The position numbers and the translations under genes are program-made. The notes under the pieces are model-generated. The model made no database searches. It was not told where the DNA came from and was given only the letters and a program-made list of their open reading frames with translations. Below, piece after piece: positions 8,358 through 18,039 of a stretch of DNA of 64,000 nt. This DNA comes from Bacteroidales bacterium. Its GTDB lineage: Bacteria > Bacteroidota > Bacteroidia > Bacteroidales > JAADGE01. Numbering within the stretch: the first letter of the stretch is position 1; each line of letters begins with the position of its first letter. The stretch spans positions 48,189 through 112,188 of the forward strand of contig JAIORQ010000026.1 in assembly GCA_021108035.1 (NCBI GenBank), given 5' to 3'.

Positions 8358-9698
8358 TTAATCAATCAATTCTTCTTCTTCAATAAACTCAATTCCGTAT
8401 TCTGTTAATTCTTGCAGTATAGGTTCGTAAACTTCTTTATTGAGGGGAATTATTACTCCGGTTTCTTTTATTTTACCGGTTAAGATCATCTTAACGGCAA
8501 TAGCAACAGGCACACCTACGGTTATTGACATGGCAGTATGAACATTATCCGTTCCTTCAACAACTAATGATGAAGTTATTCTTTTACGCTGTCCGTTTAA
8601 TTCATATTCAAACTTATGCTGCATAACTATCATATCTTTATCTTCAGGATCAAGTTTCCATTTATTTACAAGTATTTTTTGTAAAATTTGAGCGGGTGTC
8701 GCATTTTTTAGTCCTATTTTTTCATTTTTGAAAATCCCCAACCATCTTAAACGATACATAATTCCGGAATCTTCTTCAAGATTAAAATAATTTTGAATTT
8801 TTTCTTCAACAGTTAAATTTATATCAAACTCTAAAAAAGTATTAATAAATTCTCTGTATGTCATTTTTTCTGAATTCTCCAATTCATATGTATCATCAGT
8901 TGCGCCTAATTGTACTAAAATATTCCATGTTTTTGAAAACCCCGGCCTTCTTAAAGTTCCTCTTATCATGGTCGATATGTCTTCCAAATCATATAAACTT
9001 CTGTATTTTAAGGAATCTCTGTTCATATAACCTTCAAATTCTCCGTAATCAAGCACTTCTGTTCTCAATGTCCGTCTGAATAATTGATGATAAGGAATAA
9101 ATTTATATCTGTCGTTTACTATGATTTGAGCAGCACTGCCTTGTCCGGCTAAAACAACATTCCTTGGATTCCATGTAAATTTATAATTCCAAGGATTATT
9201 ATCATATTTCGGTGCTACCAAGCCACCGGTATAGGAACGAAATGCAGTTACTGTGCCTCCGGTATCCTTTATTCGATCAATAACTTGCATTGCAGACATA
9301 TGATCAATTCCTGGATCAACACCAATTTCATTTAATATTAATAAACCTTCAGCCTTTATTTTATCAGCCATGCCTTTAATCTCATCAGAAACATAGGAGG
9401 CTGTAACCATATTTTTTTTAAACTTTAAGCAACTTTCTGCCACCATGCAATGCATTCGGGCAGGAAGCATAGAAACAACAATATCTGATTTGCTTATCTC
9501 AGTATTTCTTTGTTCCTCATCGAAAATATCAAATTTTAATGCTTCTCCGTTTTTGTGACCGTTAATTTTTTTACAGGCAGTTTCGAATGAAACATCTCCG
9601 ACTTTTACTATCCAATTATGCTTCTCGGAATTATCCAATAAATACTGAATTAAGGTTGAAGATGATAAACCTGCTCCGATTATTAAGATTTTTTTCAT
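8358..9698 (-). CDS. Saccharopine dehydrogenase family protein (Lys9-like)
   Basis: 446 residues. The N-terminal Rossmann fold has the dinucleotide motif ILIIGAGLSSS. The central Lys9-like catalytic region includes MLPARMHCMVAESCL and NEIGVDPGIDHMSAM, the typical saccharopine-reductase signature. The family reversibly joins or cleaves saccharopine in lysine metabolism. Whether this one works in lysine degradation or another opine-type reaction cannot be read from sequence. It has no signal peptide and is cytoplasmic. It is divergent from mutS across a 279-base gap. Confidence 0.85.
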   Translation of the reverse strand: MKKILIIGAGLSSSTLIQYLLDNSEKHNWIVKVGDVSFETACKKINGHKNGEALKFDIFDEEQRNTEISKSDIVVSMLPARMHCMVAESCLKFKKNMVTASYVSDEIKGMADKIKAEGLLILNEIGVDPGIDHMSAMQVIDRIKDTGGTVTAFRSYTGGLVAPKYDNNPWNYKFTWNPRNVVLAGQGSAAQIIVNDRYKFIPYHQLFRRTLRTEVLDYGEFEGYMNRDSLKYRSLYDLEDISTMIRGTLRRPGFSKTWNILVQLGATDDTYELENSEKMTYREFINTFLEFDINLTVEEKIQNYFNLEEDSGIMYRLRWLGIFKNEKIGLKNATPAQILQKILVNKWKLDPEDKDMIVMQHKFEYELNGQRKRITSSLVVEGTDNVHTAMSITVGVPVAIAVKMILTGKIKETGVIIPLNKEVYEPILQELTEYGIEFIEEEELID

Positions 9699-9894
9699 GC
9701 TTGCTGTAATTTGTAAATTTTATATTATTTCTGATTTCTAAAATCTAATTTCTAAATATTATGCGAATGTAGATGTGATTTTTTTAATTTAAAAACTATT
9801 CTTTATATTTTTTTTATTTTTAACAACAATGATTGACACAGAGCCTTTTTTTGATTATGATAATTCTCATTATATGATTCAAAATATATTTTAT

Positions 9895-9902
9895 TATTTT
9901 TG
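9895..9902 (+). promoter_or_regulatory. Candidate mutS promoter -7 element
   Basis: TATTTTTG fits TAnnTTTG and lies 75 bases before the mutS ATG. No convincing -33 TTG is seen. Confidence 0.35.
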
Positions 9903-9977
9903 TAAATTAGATTTAAAAACATTTAATTCTTGACAGAGTTGACTTTTTTTCTGAAATTCTGAAAAATCTATAATAAT

Positions 9978-12587
9978 ATGGCAAAGAAAGTTGTAGAAAC
10001 ACCTTTAATGAAACAATATAATCAGATTAAATCCAAACATCCTGATGCTGTTTTGTTATTTCGAGTAGGCGATTTTTATGAAACATTTTCAGATGATGCG
10101 ATTAAAACTTCTAAAATTCTCGGAATTACTTTAACCAAACGTGCAAATGGTGCAGCTTCCTTTGTTGAACTTGCCGGATTCCCGTACCATGCACTTGATA
10201 CATATCTTCCTAAATTAGTAAGAGCCGGACAAAGAGTAGCTATATGCGAACAATTGGAAGATCCGAAAAAAACAAAAAAAATTGTTAAAAGAGGAGTAAC
10301 AGAATTAGTAACACCGGGTGTAGCAATTGGGGACAGTATTTTAGAGCATAATGAAAATAACTTCTTGGCAGCTGTTCATATTGATAAACAAATAGCAGGA
10401 ATTTCTTTTCTTGATATTTCTACCGGTGAGTTTTATCTCGCTGAAGGAAGTTTTCAATATATTGATAAATTATTATCAAGCTTTTCACCTAAAGAAGTTT
10501 TATATGAAAGAAGCCAATACGAAAAATTTAAAGAACTTTTCGGCACAAAATATTATACATATAAATTAGAAGATTGGGCATTTACCGAAAGCACATCTGA
10601 AGAACGCTTATTGAAGCAATTCGATACAAACAGTCTTAAAGGTTTCGGTATCAATACAATGAGATACGGTGTTACAGCGGCAGGTGCAGTTTTGCAATAC
10701 TTAGACCTCACCGAACACCGAGATATAAAACATATTACACGTATCTCAAGAATTGAAGAAGACAAATATGTTTGGTTGGATAAATTTACAATCAGAAATT
10801 TAGAAATATTCCAATCTTTCGGAGAAAATTCAAAATCATTATTGGATATTATTGATAAAACTGTATCTCCGCCCGGTTCCAGATTAATGAGAAGACGGCT
10901 TGCGTTACCTTTAAAAAATCTGCAATCAATTCAAGAACGCTTGGATTTAGTTGGGTTTTTTATTAAAAATCCTGAAGAAAAGGAACAAATCTCTAAACTG
11001 ATTAAACAAACCGGAGATTTAGAGCGAATGAATTCAAAAATTGCTTCTCAAAGAATAAATCCTCGTGATGTTTATCAACTGAAAAATGCACTGTTTGCTG
11101 TTGAAGACATTAAAAATATTTGTCAGAATTCAAATAATGATAAACTGAAAAAAGTAGCTGATTCTTTGAATCCGTGTATAAATATCAGGGAAAGAATTGA
11201 TAATGAAATAAAAGAAGATCCGCCTACTGCCATACAAAAGGGTAATGTGATAAAAGAAGGTGTATCAAAAGAACTTGATGATTTAAGAGAAATTGCATAT
11301 TCAGGTAAAGATTATCTTCAAAATTTGAAAAGGGATTTAGCCTATAAAACCGGCATTGCATCATTGAAAATTGGTTTTAATAATGTATTCGGCTATTATT
11401 TTGAAGTAAGGAACAGATTTAAAGATATGGTTCCGCAAGAGTGGACAAGGAAGCAAACTCTTGTGAGTTCTGAACGATATATTAACCAAGAGTTAAAGGA
11501 ATATGAAGAAAAAATTTTGGGTGCAGAAGATAAGATATTAGTGCTTGAAAGCAAATTGTTTGAAAATCTGATTATCAGTCTTGCCGATTATATTTCATTG
11601 ATACAAACAACAGCACAAGCTACTGCTAATTTAGATGTTTTGTTGTCATTTGCTCAAACAGCAGTTGATTATAATTATTCCAAACCGGAAGTAAACGATT
11701 CTTTAGAGATAAATATTAAACAAGGAAGACATCCTGTTATTGAAAGACAGCTTCCGATTGATGATCCCTATATCCCTAATGATGTTTTCTTGGATACTGA
11801 ATCGCAACAGATTATCATTATTACGGGACCAAATATGTCCGGAAAATCGGCTTTATTAAGACAAACTGCATTAATTGTACTAATGGCACAGATTGGGTCT
11901 TTTGTGCCGGCAGAGGACGCAAAAATCGGTTTTGTGGATAAAGTATTTACGCGTGTAGGAGCATCTGATAATATTTCTTCCGGAGAATCAACTTTTATGG
12001 TTGAAATGAATGAGGCGTCAAGTATCCTGAACAATTTATCTGAACGCAGTTTAATTCTTTTTGATGAATTGGGTAGGGGAACCAGCACCTATGACGGAAT
12101 TTCAATTGCTTGGTCAATTGTTGAATATATACATGAGTATCCCAAAGCAAAAGCAAAGACCTTGTTCGCGACTCATTATCACGAACTTAATGAAATGGAA
12201 AAATCTTTTAATCGAATTAAGAACTTTAATGTTTCTGTTAAAGAACTTAATCAAAAGATAATATTTTTAAGAAAGTTGGTGCAAGGCGGCAGTGAACACA
12301 GCTTTGGTATTCATGTTGCAAAACTTGCCGGTATGCCGCAAAGTATAGTAAAACGTGCAAATATAATTCTTAAAGAACTTGAACAATCCCACCGTAAAGA
12401 AGAATTAATTGAAAAAGTTGATGATCTTGCAGAAAACCGCGAAGGATTTCAAATGAGTATATTCCAATTAGATGATCCCGTATTAAAACAGATCAGAGAT
12501 GAAATAGCTAATTTGGATATTAATAATCTCACCCCCATAGAAGCCTTGAATAAGCTGAATGAAATTAAGAAGCATTTAAATCTGTAA
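9978..12587 (+). CDS. mutS: DNA mismatch repair protein MutS
   Basis: 869 residues, a normal full length. The mismatch-binding N domain has the Phe-x-Glu motif (GDFYETF, Phe33-Tyr34-Glu35). Connector, core lever and clamp domains follow. The ABC-type ATPase has Walker A GPNMSGKS (617-624, Lys623), signature region [12 protein letters not shown], Walker [13 protein letters not shown] and the ATHYHEL switch. The C-terminus ends with the usual helical dimerisation tail ([16 protein letters not shown]). It recognises mispairs and starts repair with MutL. It appears monocistronic. Its stop codon overlaps a REP-type hairpin. Confidence 0.98.
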   Translation: MAKKVVETPLMKQYNQIKSKHPDAVLLFRVGDFYETFSDDAIKTSKILGITLTKRANGAASFVELAGFPYHALDTYLPKLVRAGQRVAICEQLEDPKKTKKIVKRGVTELVTPGVAIGDSILEHNENNFLAAVHIDKQIAGISFLDISTGEFYLAEGSFQYIDKLLSSFSPKEVLYERSQYEKFKELFGTKYYTYKLEDWAFTESTSEERLLKQFDTNSLKGFGINTMRYGVTAAGAVLQYLDLTEHRDIKHITRISRIEEDKYVWLDKFTIRNLEIFQSFGENSKSLLDIIDKTVSPPGSRLMRRRLALPLKNLQSIQERLDLVGFFIKNPEEKEQISKLIKQTGDLERMNSKIASQRINPRDVYQLKNALFAVEDIKNICQNSNNDKLKKVADSLNPCINIRERIDNEIKEDPPTAIQKGNVIKEGVSKELDDLREIAYSGKDYLQNLKRDLAYKTGIASLKIGFNNVFGYYFEVRNRFKDMVPQEWTRKQTLVSSERYINQELKEYEEKILGAEDKILVLESKLFENLIISLADYISLIQTTAQATANLDVLLSFAQTAVDYNYSKPEVNDSLEINIKQGRHPVIERQLPIDDPYIPNDVFLDTESQQIIIITGPNMSGKSALLRQTALIVLMAQIGSFVPAEDAKIGFVDKVFTRVGASDNISSGESTFMVEMNEASSILNNLSERSLILFDELGRGTSTYDGISIAWSIVEYIHEYPKAKAKTLFATHYHELNEMEKSFNRIKNFNVSVKELNQKIIFLRKLVQGGSEHSFGIHVAKLAGMPQSIVKRANIILKELEQSHRKEELIEKVDDLAENREGFQMSIFQLDDPVLKQIRDEIANLDINNLTPIEALNKLNEIKKHLNL

Positions 12588-12607
12588 ATCCTTTTGTCAA
12601 AAGGATT
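12587..12607 (+). repeat. REP-like hairpin on the mutS stop codon
   Basis: AATCCTTTT-GTC-AAAAGGATT is a perfect 9-3-9 palindrome in the context GTAAATCC. It has the same architecture as the REP hairpins around the dapF-RAYT gene (AATCCCTTT-ACC-AAAGGGATT). It may also act as a terminator. Confidence 0.8.
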
Positions 12608-12736
12608 ATTACACAAAATATGCAGTTAAATTTCGACTGTCAGTTCTTCGGGAATTTGAATTAATTTGATAAAATATAACAAGCAGATTCACAATGCTTT
12701 AAATTTATTAAAATTCGTGCATTCGCGGCTTTTATA

Positions 12737-12769
12737 CTTTTCGGAGTGGACTCAACTTTGGCAAACTTA
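12737..12769 (+). repeat. Dispersed repeat (CTTTTCGGAGTGGACTC family), single arm
   Basis: CTTTTCGGAGTGGACTCA followed by ACTTTGGCAAACTTA. This is one arm of the fold-back repeat whose paired copies lie at 33620-33789 and 55365-55514. The rest of the 12608-12802 gap shows nothing else. Confidence 0.8.
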
Positions 12770-12802
12770 TCATACAGAATTATTTTATCTTTCAAATAAA
12801 AA

Positions 12803-12912
12803 TTAATTTTCAAGAACAATATTTCCGTTTTCATCTAATTTTACAATCCAATAATCGCAAGCTCCGTGATTACCGCTGACATCAGCGTCATATAACACAG
12901 AAAAACCGGCAA
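12803..12912 (-). pseudogene. Relic 3' end of a beta-propeller-repeat secreted protein (copy 1)
   Basis: Read on the minus strand this gives ...GFSVLYDADVSGNHG then CDYWIVKLDENGNIVLEN and a stop. The DYWIVKLDENGNI signature is typical of Bacteroidota SBBP-type propeller repeats. No start or upstream domain remains. A nearly identical relic lies at 14845-14952, and the similarity runs on through the hairpin and into the 3' ends of both FISUMP genes, so relic and gene end were duplicated together. Confidence 0.65.
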
Positions 12913-12938
12913 CAATATTACTGCTTTCTATTTTTTTA

Positions 12939-12969
12939 TTGAGGGTTTCACTTCAAGTGAAGCCCTCAA
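12939..12969. terminator. 15-bp stem hairpin downstream of FISUMP gene 1
   Basis: TTGAGGGTTTCACTT pairs with AAGTGAAGCCCTCAA (one G-U) around a single central base. It lies 60 bases past the stop of the minus-strand gene. The T-run is on the plus-strand side, so its role as minus-strand terminator is uncertain. The same hairpin is at 14980-15010. Confidence 0.6.
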
Positions 12970-13029
12970 TTTTTCAAAAAAATTCGCTACGCGGTAAAAT
13001 AATCAAATAATCGAATTGTAAAATAAATT

Positions 13030-14388
13030 CTAATCCCGTAAACAGCGAACTGAAAACCCATAACTCTTATTGCTGCTGCCACGATTTACACCGCTGTTAT
13101 CGTAGAGCAGTCTCCGGTACCATGCGTATGTTGCATCGTACTCGGTAGCCGACCAAAAATAGCTGTTGCTGCCAAGACCGCCGAAATCACCGTGATCGTA
13201 GTGGCGGTAACCACCCGGAAGAGCAGTAAAACCGCTTTCGTTTGTAGCATCTGTATTTGGGTTGTCCCAGTGTGTTATGCCGGCTTCTTTCATTTTACCG
13301 CCTTCATCTGTTCCTCGCCAGCCGGTTGCATCGGCTTGTGCCTGCGTCATGCCAAGTTCCATTTCAAGTTCTTTCCATTCTGCATCACTTGGCAAATGCC
13401 AGTCGTCAGGGCAAACTCCTTGTACTCCGCTGGGGTTGGTATTGCTGCTAACGGCATTATCACCCATTGCTGCTGCCCATGTGTATAATGCTCCGTAGGT
13501 ATCAGCTTCGCCCTCGTTGTTATTATTATAATAACAATAAGCATCATCGGTATTATTATCGCCAAGATCAGCCCAAACAATATGATCTTCTACAAGAAGT
13601 ATTCCTGTGCCGTTATGATAACGGGTTACTTTAAGGTTTTCTTTTAACCATATTTGGTTGCCTATTACAACTGTATTGTATATGTTTCCGTCAATATCAG
13701 TAATTTGATAAGGAGCAGTTGTAAACATTTTTTCTTCACCGTAACTTGTTCCTCCGTCATTTGTAGCATAAGCACGTACATAATAAGTTTTGTTTTCTGT
13801 TAAACCGGTTATTTCATTTATAAACGCTCCTATTCCGCCTCCGTCTTCTGTACAGAGGTCGGATATTGTAGGATTTTGACTTGTACTCCAACATACACCG
13901 CGTTCTGATACATCAGAACTGCCGGCATTTGTTACGTTGCCGCCGCATGTTGCAGTTATGTAATTAATATTTGTAATTTCATCAGTTGTTACAATTGGTG
14001 TTGTTATTAGTTCTAATGTCGTAAAATTTTGTTCGGTTTTGCCGTATCTAATTTCATCTTCTTCGGCATAAGCTCGCAAGTAATAAGTTGTATTTGGAGC
14101 GAGCTCTGTAATTTCTTCGGTAAATATACCGATTTTTGCATTTTCTCCGGCGTATATTGTTTTACTGTCTTTAACAGTAGGCATGCTTCCTGTTCCGTAA
14201 CAATAACCGTATGTTTTCAAATTATCACCTACTTCAAGTATCTCGGTTGATACGCTTACACTGTTATAAGTTATGTTACTTACTTCCGATTGTGTATAAA
14301 TAGTTTTTGTAATTAATTCAAATCTTTTACAGCCGGTATAGCTTAAAAGAAAAATTGCCGAAGCTGTTAGGAAAAGTGTTTTTTTCAT
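13030..14388 (-). CDS. FISUMP-domain lipoprotein with two fibronectin-III-like repeats (paralogue 1)
   Basis: About 452 residues from the ATG at 14388. A longer in-frame start at 14436 exists, but only the inner Met begins a lipoprotein signal (MKKTLFLTASAIFLLSYTGC, lipobox ending at Cys). Two repeats with FnIII-like character follow (SNITYNSVSVSTEI ... TYYLRAYAEE; ERGVCWSTSQNP ... TYYVRAYATNDGG). The C-terminal ~210 residues are a Fibrobacter succinogenes major paralogous (FISUMP) domain: YNTVVIGNQIWLKENLKVTRY, CPDDWHLPSDAEW and a final YGFSVRCLRD. It is predicted to be outer-membrane anchored; function unknown. Paralogues lie at 15071 and 39155. Confidence 0.88.
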   Translation of the reverse strand: MKKTLFLTASAIFLLSYTGCKRFELITKTIYTQSEVSNITYNSVSVSTEILEVGDNLKTYGYCYGTGSMPTVKDSKTIYAGENAKIGIFTEEITELAPNTTYYLRAYAEEDEIRYGKTEQNFTTLELITTPIVTTDEITNINYITATCGGNVTNAGSSDVSERGVCWSTSQNPTISDLCTEDGGGIGAFINEITGLTENKTYYVRAYATNDGGTSYGEEKMFTTAPYQITDIDGNIYNTVVIGNQIWLKENLKVTRYHNGTGILLVEDHIVWADLGDNNTDDAYCYYNNNNEGEADTYGALYTWAAAMGDNAVSSNTNPSGVQGVCPDDWHLPSDAEWKELEMELGMTQAQADATGWRGTDEGGKMKEAGITHWDNPNTDATNESGFTALPGGYRHYDHGDFGGLGSNSYFWSATEYDATYAWYRRLLYDNSGVNRGSSNKSYGFSVRCLRD

Positions 14389-14547
14389 TAAAATAAATTT
14401 ATAAATAATATAATTATTCTTATATTCGTGCTGCACTACAGAAAGGGTTTACACAAAAACAAAATTTCTTAAACAGACAATTTATTAACAATTTAAATAT
14501 TAAGTTTATAATAGATTATTTTCCTTTATACAAGTCCAATTTGTCAT

Positions 14548-14757
14548 AAACCAAAATTAATTCAGTTAAAAACTAAACTGAAAAAGTTTCCAGATTAATC
14601 AATTTACTTTTTAACACAATTGATTTAGTCTGAAACTAAACGATTTTACTTACAAACTAAACGATTTAACTTACAAACTAAACGAATTCACTTCAATACT
14701 AAACAGGTTTAGTTCAGAACATAATTAATTTACATCAGAACCGAGAGAATTTAGTTC
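14548..14757. repeat. 21-bp degenerate tandem array, about 10 units
   Basis: Consecutive 21-base windows align in phase (e.g. 14632, 14653, 14674, 14695, 14716, 14737) around a consensus close to AAACTAAACGATTTAGTTC. Identity is highest in the middle and decays outward. The array sits in the gap between two FISUMP genes. No open frame uses it. Confidence 0.8.
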
Positions 14758-14844
14758 AGAAGTACCCGTAGGTACTTGAACAGTACATGATTATCAGCAA
14801 GTTAGGGTTTTTTAATAAAAAAGACCCTGCGTATATTCATAAAA

Positions 14845-14952
14845 TTAATTTTCAAGAACAATATTTCCGTTTTCGTCTAATTTTACAATCCAATAATCGC
14901 AACCTCCATGATTACCGCTGACATCAGCGTTATATAACACAGAAAACCGGCA
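14845..14952 (-). pseudogene. Relic 3' end of a beta-propeller-repeat protein (copy 2)
   Basis: Nearly identical to 12803-12912, with a one-base deletion in the A-run near 14943 that shifts the frame. It lies in the same position relative to the downstream hairpin (14980-15010) and FISUMP gene end. Confidence 0.65.
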
Positions 14953-14979
14953 ACAATATTACTGCTATCTAATTTTTTA

Positions 14980-15010
14980 TTGAGGGTTTCACTTCAAGTG
15001 AAGCCCTCAA
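14980..15010. terminator. 15-bp stem hairpin downstream of FISUMP gene 2
   Basis: Identical in sequence to the 12939-12969 hairpin and 60 bases past the gene stop, as part of the duplicated 3' flank. Confidence 0.6.
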
Positions 15011-15070
15011 TTTTTCAAAAAAATTCGCTACGCGGTAAAATAATCAAATAATCGAATTGTAAAACAAATT

Positions 15071-16396
15071 CTAATCCCGTAAACAGCGAACTGAAAAGCC
15101 ATAACCCTTATTGTCCAAGCTATGGCTTACATTGCTGTGATTGTAGGGGAGTATCCGGCTATGTGTGCACGTCCCACCGAACTCGGTATACTCGGTAGCC
15201 GACCAAAAAATGCCGTGGATACCAAGAGAATAGAAATTACCGTCATTGCAGCGACGGTAACCACCCGGAAGAGCAGTAAAACCGCTTTCATTTGTTGCCC
15301 CTGTATTTGGGCTGTCCCAATGGTCAGTGCCGGTTTCTTTCATTTTTCCGCCGGCTACACTTGATCCTCCCAAATAATCTGTTAGTTCCGTCCATTCGGC
15401 ATCGCTCGGCAAATGCCAATCGTCAGGGCAAACTCCTTGTACTCCGCTGGGGTTGGTATTACTGCTGACGGCATTATCACCCATTGCAGCAGCCCATGTG
15501 TATAATGCTCCGTATGTATCAGCTTCGCCCCCGCTGTTATTATTGTAATAACAATAAGCATCATCGGTATTATTATCGTCAAGATTTTCCCAAACAGTAT
15601 TATCTTCTATAAGAGGTATTCCTGTGCCGTCATGATAACGGGTTACTTTAAGGTTTTCTTTCATCCATAATTGGTTGCCGATAATAACTGTATTGTAAGT
15701 ATTTCCGTCATAGTCAGTAACTGTTGAAGGAGCTGTTAAAGTAGTAAAAGTTTTTTCATCTCCGTAGCTTATTCCCACAGAATTTATTGCATAAGCTCTT
15801 ACATAATAAGTTGTGTTTTGGCTTAAACCGATAATATTATTTGTATATAAACCTGTTCCTGTTCCAACGTCTGTTATATGATTGCCTTGTGTTGTTGGAT
15901 TTTGGTTTGTACTCCAACATACACCACGTTCTGTTATTGCAAAACTTCCTTCATCTGTAACATTTCCTCCGCATGTTGCCGTTATGTAATATATATTTAC
16001 ATTATCAGTTATAACAGTCGGAGTAACAAGTTCAAGTGTAATAAGATTACCGTATTTTATTGAATCAGCCTCAAAATAAGCACGCAGATAATAAGTTGTG
16101 TTCGGATTAAGTCCTGTAATTTCTTCGGAAAAATCACCTTTTTTTGCATTTGAACCGGTATTTATTGTTTTGCTGTTGCTGACAGTTGGCAAACTTTCTG
16201 TTCCGTAACAATGACCGTAAGATTTTAAATTTTCGCCTACTTCAATTATTCCGGTTGATATGGTTGCACTATTATAAGTTATGTTGCTTATTTCCGATGG
16301 AGAATAAACGGTTTTTGTAACTAATTCAAATTTTTTACAACCGGTGCTGAAAAAAATAAGAATTCCTGCAACTGATAATATATAAAATTTTTTCAT
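15071..16396 (-). CDS. FISUMP-domain lipoprotein with FnIII-like repeats (paralogue 2)
   Basis: About 441 residues from the ATG at 16396. The longer frame to 16456 adds a signal-less extension, so the inner Met (MKKFYILSVAGILIFFSTGC) is preferred; it gives a clear lipobox. The domain order matches paralogue 1: two FnIII-like repeats (SNITYNSATISTGI; ERGVCWSTNQNP), then FISUMP (YNTVIIGNQLWMKENLKVTRY ... CPDDWHLPSDAEW ... YGFSVRCLRD). The two genes and their 3' flanks were copied as a unit. The C-terminal surface segment (about the last 50 residues) is the most divergent stretch between them. Confidence 0.88.
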   Translation of the reverse strand: MKKFYILSVAGILIFFSTGCKKFELVTKTVYSPSEISNITYNSATISTGIIEVGENLKSYGHCYGTESLPTVSNSKTINTGSNAKKGDFSEEITGLNPNTTYYLRAYFEADSIKYGNLITLELVTPTVITDNVNIYYITATCGGNVTDEGSFAITERGVCWSTNQNPTTQGNHITDVGTGTGLYTNNIIGLSQNTTYYVRAYAINSVGISYGDEKTFTTLTAPSTVTDYDGNTYNTVIIGNQLWMKENLKVTRYHDGTGIPLIEDNTVWENLDDNNTDDAYCYYNNNSGGEADTYGALYTWAAAMGDNAVSSNTNPSGVQGVCPDDWHLPSDAEWTELTDYLGGSSVAGGKMKETGTDHWDSPNTGATNESGFTALPGGYRRCNDGNFYSLGIHGIFWSATEYTEFGGTCTHSRILPYNHSNVSHSLDNKGYGFSVRCLRD

Positions 16397-16484
16397 GGTA
16401 TTTTTTTTAAAAAGTTCAAAAGCCTGCCCCGCACTTCCCGAAATTCTTCGGGACAAGTCGTTTCGGGGTTTAAAGAGTTCAAAG

Positions 16485-16565
16485 AGTCACGGCGTGGCTT
16501 TTTTGGAATTGAACAGAAAATATTTAAAGTCTGTGATATCAATAATTTTGAGCCACACCGTGACT
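16485..16565. terminator. Inverted repeat between caspase-like and FISUMP genes
   Basis: AGTCACGGCGTGGCT (16485-16499) pairs with AGCCACACCGTGACT (16551-16565), 14 of 15 positions, around a 51-base loop. It could be a terminator for the minus-strand caspase gene or a small fold-back repeat. A further hairpin (CCCGAA.TTCGGG) lies just left of it. Confidence 0.5.
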
Positions 16566-16579
16566 TTTCAAATTTCAAA

Positions 16580-18028
16580 TTACTTTATAAAATAAAATTC
16601 GCCGGTAATTGATGAATTTGTCCAAGGAATTTGTTTTCCGCCTGATAATCTTTGCACATTTCCTAATACTTTTCTAAAGATCATTCCTATTTCCAAACCG
16701 GGTGTTTGTATTGCTTTAAGCAGTTCTTGCGTATAAAGTCCGTTCTTACCTTCACCGTCGGAAGCTGTTGAGCCGGGTGATGTGGCATAGGCTATTAATG
16801 TTCCGCTTCCTTCTGCATATATGGATGCAAGCCCTCTGCTGCCGGAACGCATGCTTCCTGCAAACGGATTATCACGACATGCATCAAGTATTACAATATT
16901 CATTCTGGTTCCGGCATCTTGCATATATGCTATTATAGTATTCATTCTTAAAGCTTCGTCTTGTATGTCGTACTCCTCTTTTATGTCGTGGTTTACGGGT
17001 ATTAAATAATTTTCGTCTTTTACCTGCACACCGTGGCCTGCATAGTAAAACAGCCCGACTCCTCTTTCTTCTTTCATTTTTTCTTTAAATTTTCTGACTG
17101 CATTTCGCATTGTAACTTTGTCGGCATCAATTATTTCAATTACATCAAAATTAAGTTCTCTCAATGCATTTGCAATGGCTTTTGCATCATTTGCCGGGTT
17201 TTTTAAAGCTGATGTTTTGTATTTGCTGTTGCCGATAACTAAAGCGTTTCGATATTCAGTGATCTTTGGCTCGTATATTACAATTCTCTTTTCAGATGTA
17301 ATTTCTTTGTCTTTAGTTTTTATTTTCAATTTAATTTCATTTTCCCCTTTTTCCAAATAGACTTCTTTTATGATCATATAATTACAAATGTCATTCGATG
17401 TAGGTTCAATGTCTTTTATAACTTGCCGGTAAGTGTTGTTTATATATACCAGAACTTCAATTACGGGATGTTTTGTTTTAATGCATAATCTTATGTTAAT
17501 CTTTGATTCGTCAACTGTTGTATTAAAGTCAACAGGATAATACCACTCTGATGTGAGCAATATTTCAATCTTTTTGGCTTTATGTTTTTGTATGAATTGT
17601 TTTGACTTTGATATATACTTACCGGCATCACTTACTGAAAATTCAAATGTTGTCGCACCTGTTTTTAAGTTATTGCCTCCTGATATCGGAACTTTAATTT
17701 TGCCGGATTGTCCTGCATTAATTTGAACTGAATTTGTTACTGTTTCAAATAATAAGGCTGTATTGTCTTCAATTAATTTAGTTTTAACAATCGGTTTATT
17801 TGCATGTGTTTTTCCGGTGTTTTTCACGATAAGTTCAAAATAACATTGTTCTCCTGCATCTATCAAATCGTTGTTGTTTTCATCAAAAAATGTAATTTTT
17901 TCAATTATAAGTTCGGGAGTGGTTTTTAAAGATAATTTAATTACTCCGCCTCCTTCAACTTCTTGAGCATCCAAATTACTGATTGATAAAAAAAATAAGA
18001 TCGAAATAAAATAAAGTGTTGTTTTCAT
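16580..18028 (-). CDS. Secreted caspase-like (peptidase C14 / orthocaspase) protein
   Basis: 482 residues with a signal peptide ending near SNLDAQ. Residues about 25-150 form a CARDB/DUF11-like beta domain (FDENNNDLIDAGEQCYFELI). The C-terminal ~230 residues are a p20-type caspase domain: VIGNSKYKTSALKNPANDAK, catalytic His332 in FYYAGHGV and Cys384 in LDACRDNPF, then the conserved GLYTQELLKAI. The dyad is intact. Orthocaspases usually cut after Arg or Lys; the substrate here is unknown. The signal peptide places it in the periplasm or envelope. It follows the 18040 gene by 11 bases in the same direction, so they form an operon. Confidence 0.9.
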   Translation of the reverse strand: MKTTLYFISILFFLSISNLDAQEVEGGGVIKLSLKTTPELIIEKITFFDENNNDLIDAGEQCYFELIVKNTGKTHANKPIVKTKLIEDNTALLFETVTNSVQINAGQSGKIKVPISGGNNLKTGATTFEFSVSDAGKYISKSKQFIQKHKAKKIEILLTSEWYYPVDFNTTVDESKINIRLCIKTKHPVIEVLVYINNTYRQVIKDIEPTSNDICNYMIIKEVYLEKGENEIKLKIKTKDKEITSEKRIVIYEPKITEYRNALVIGNSKYKTSALKNPANDAKAIANALRELNFDVIEIIDADKVTMRNAVRKFKEKMKEERGVGLFYYAGHGVQVKDENYLIPVNHDIKEEYDIQDEALRMNTIIAYMQDAGTRMNIVILDACRDNPFAGSMRSGSRGLASIYAEGSGTLIAYATSPGSTASDGEGKNGLYTQELLKAIQTPGLEIGMIFRKVLGNVQRLSGGKQIPWTNSSITGEFYFIK

Positions 18029-18039
18029 GATAATGATAT

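Noticed and set aside
13192..13580. Several overlapping frames inside the FISUMP gene
   Set aside because: Shadows of a conserved FISUMP coding region; no start context or domain.
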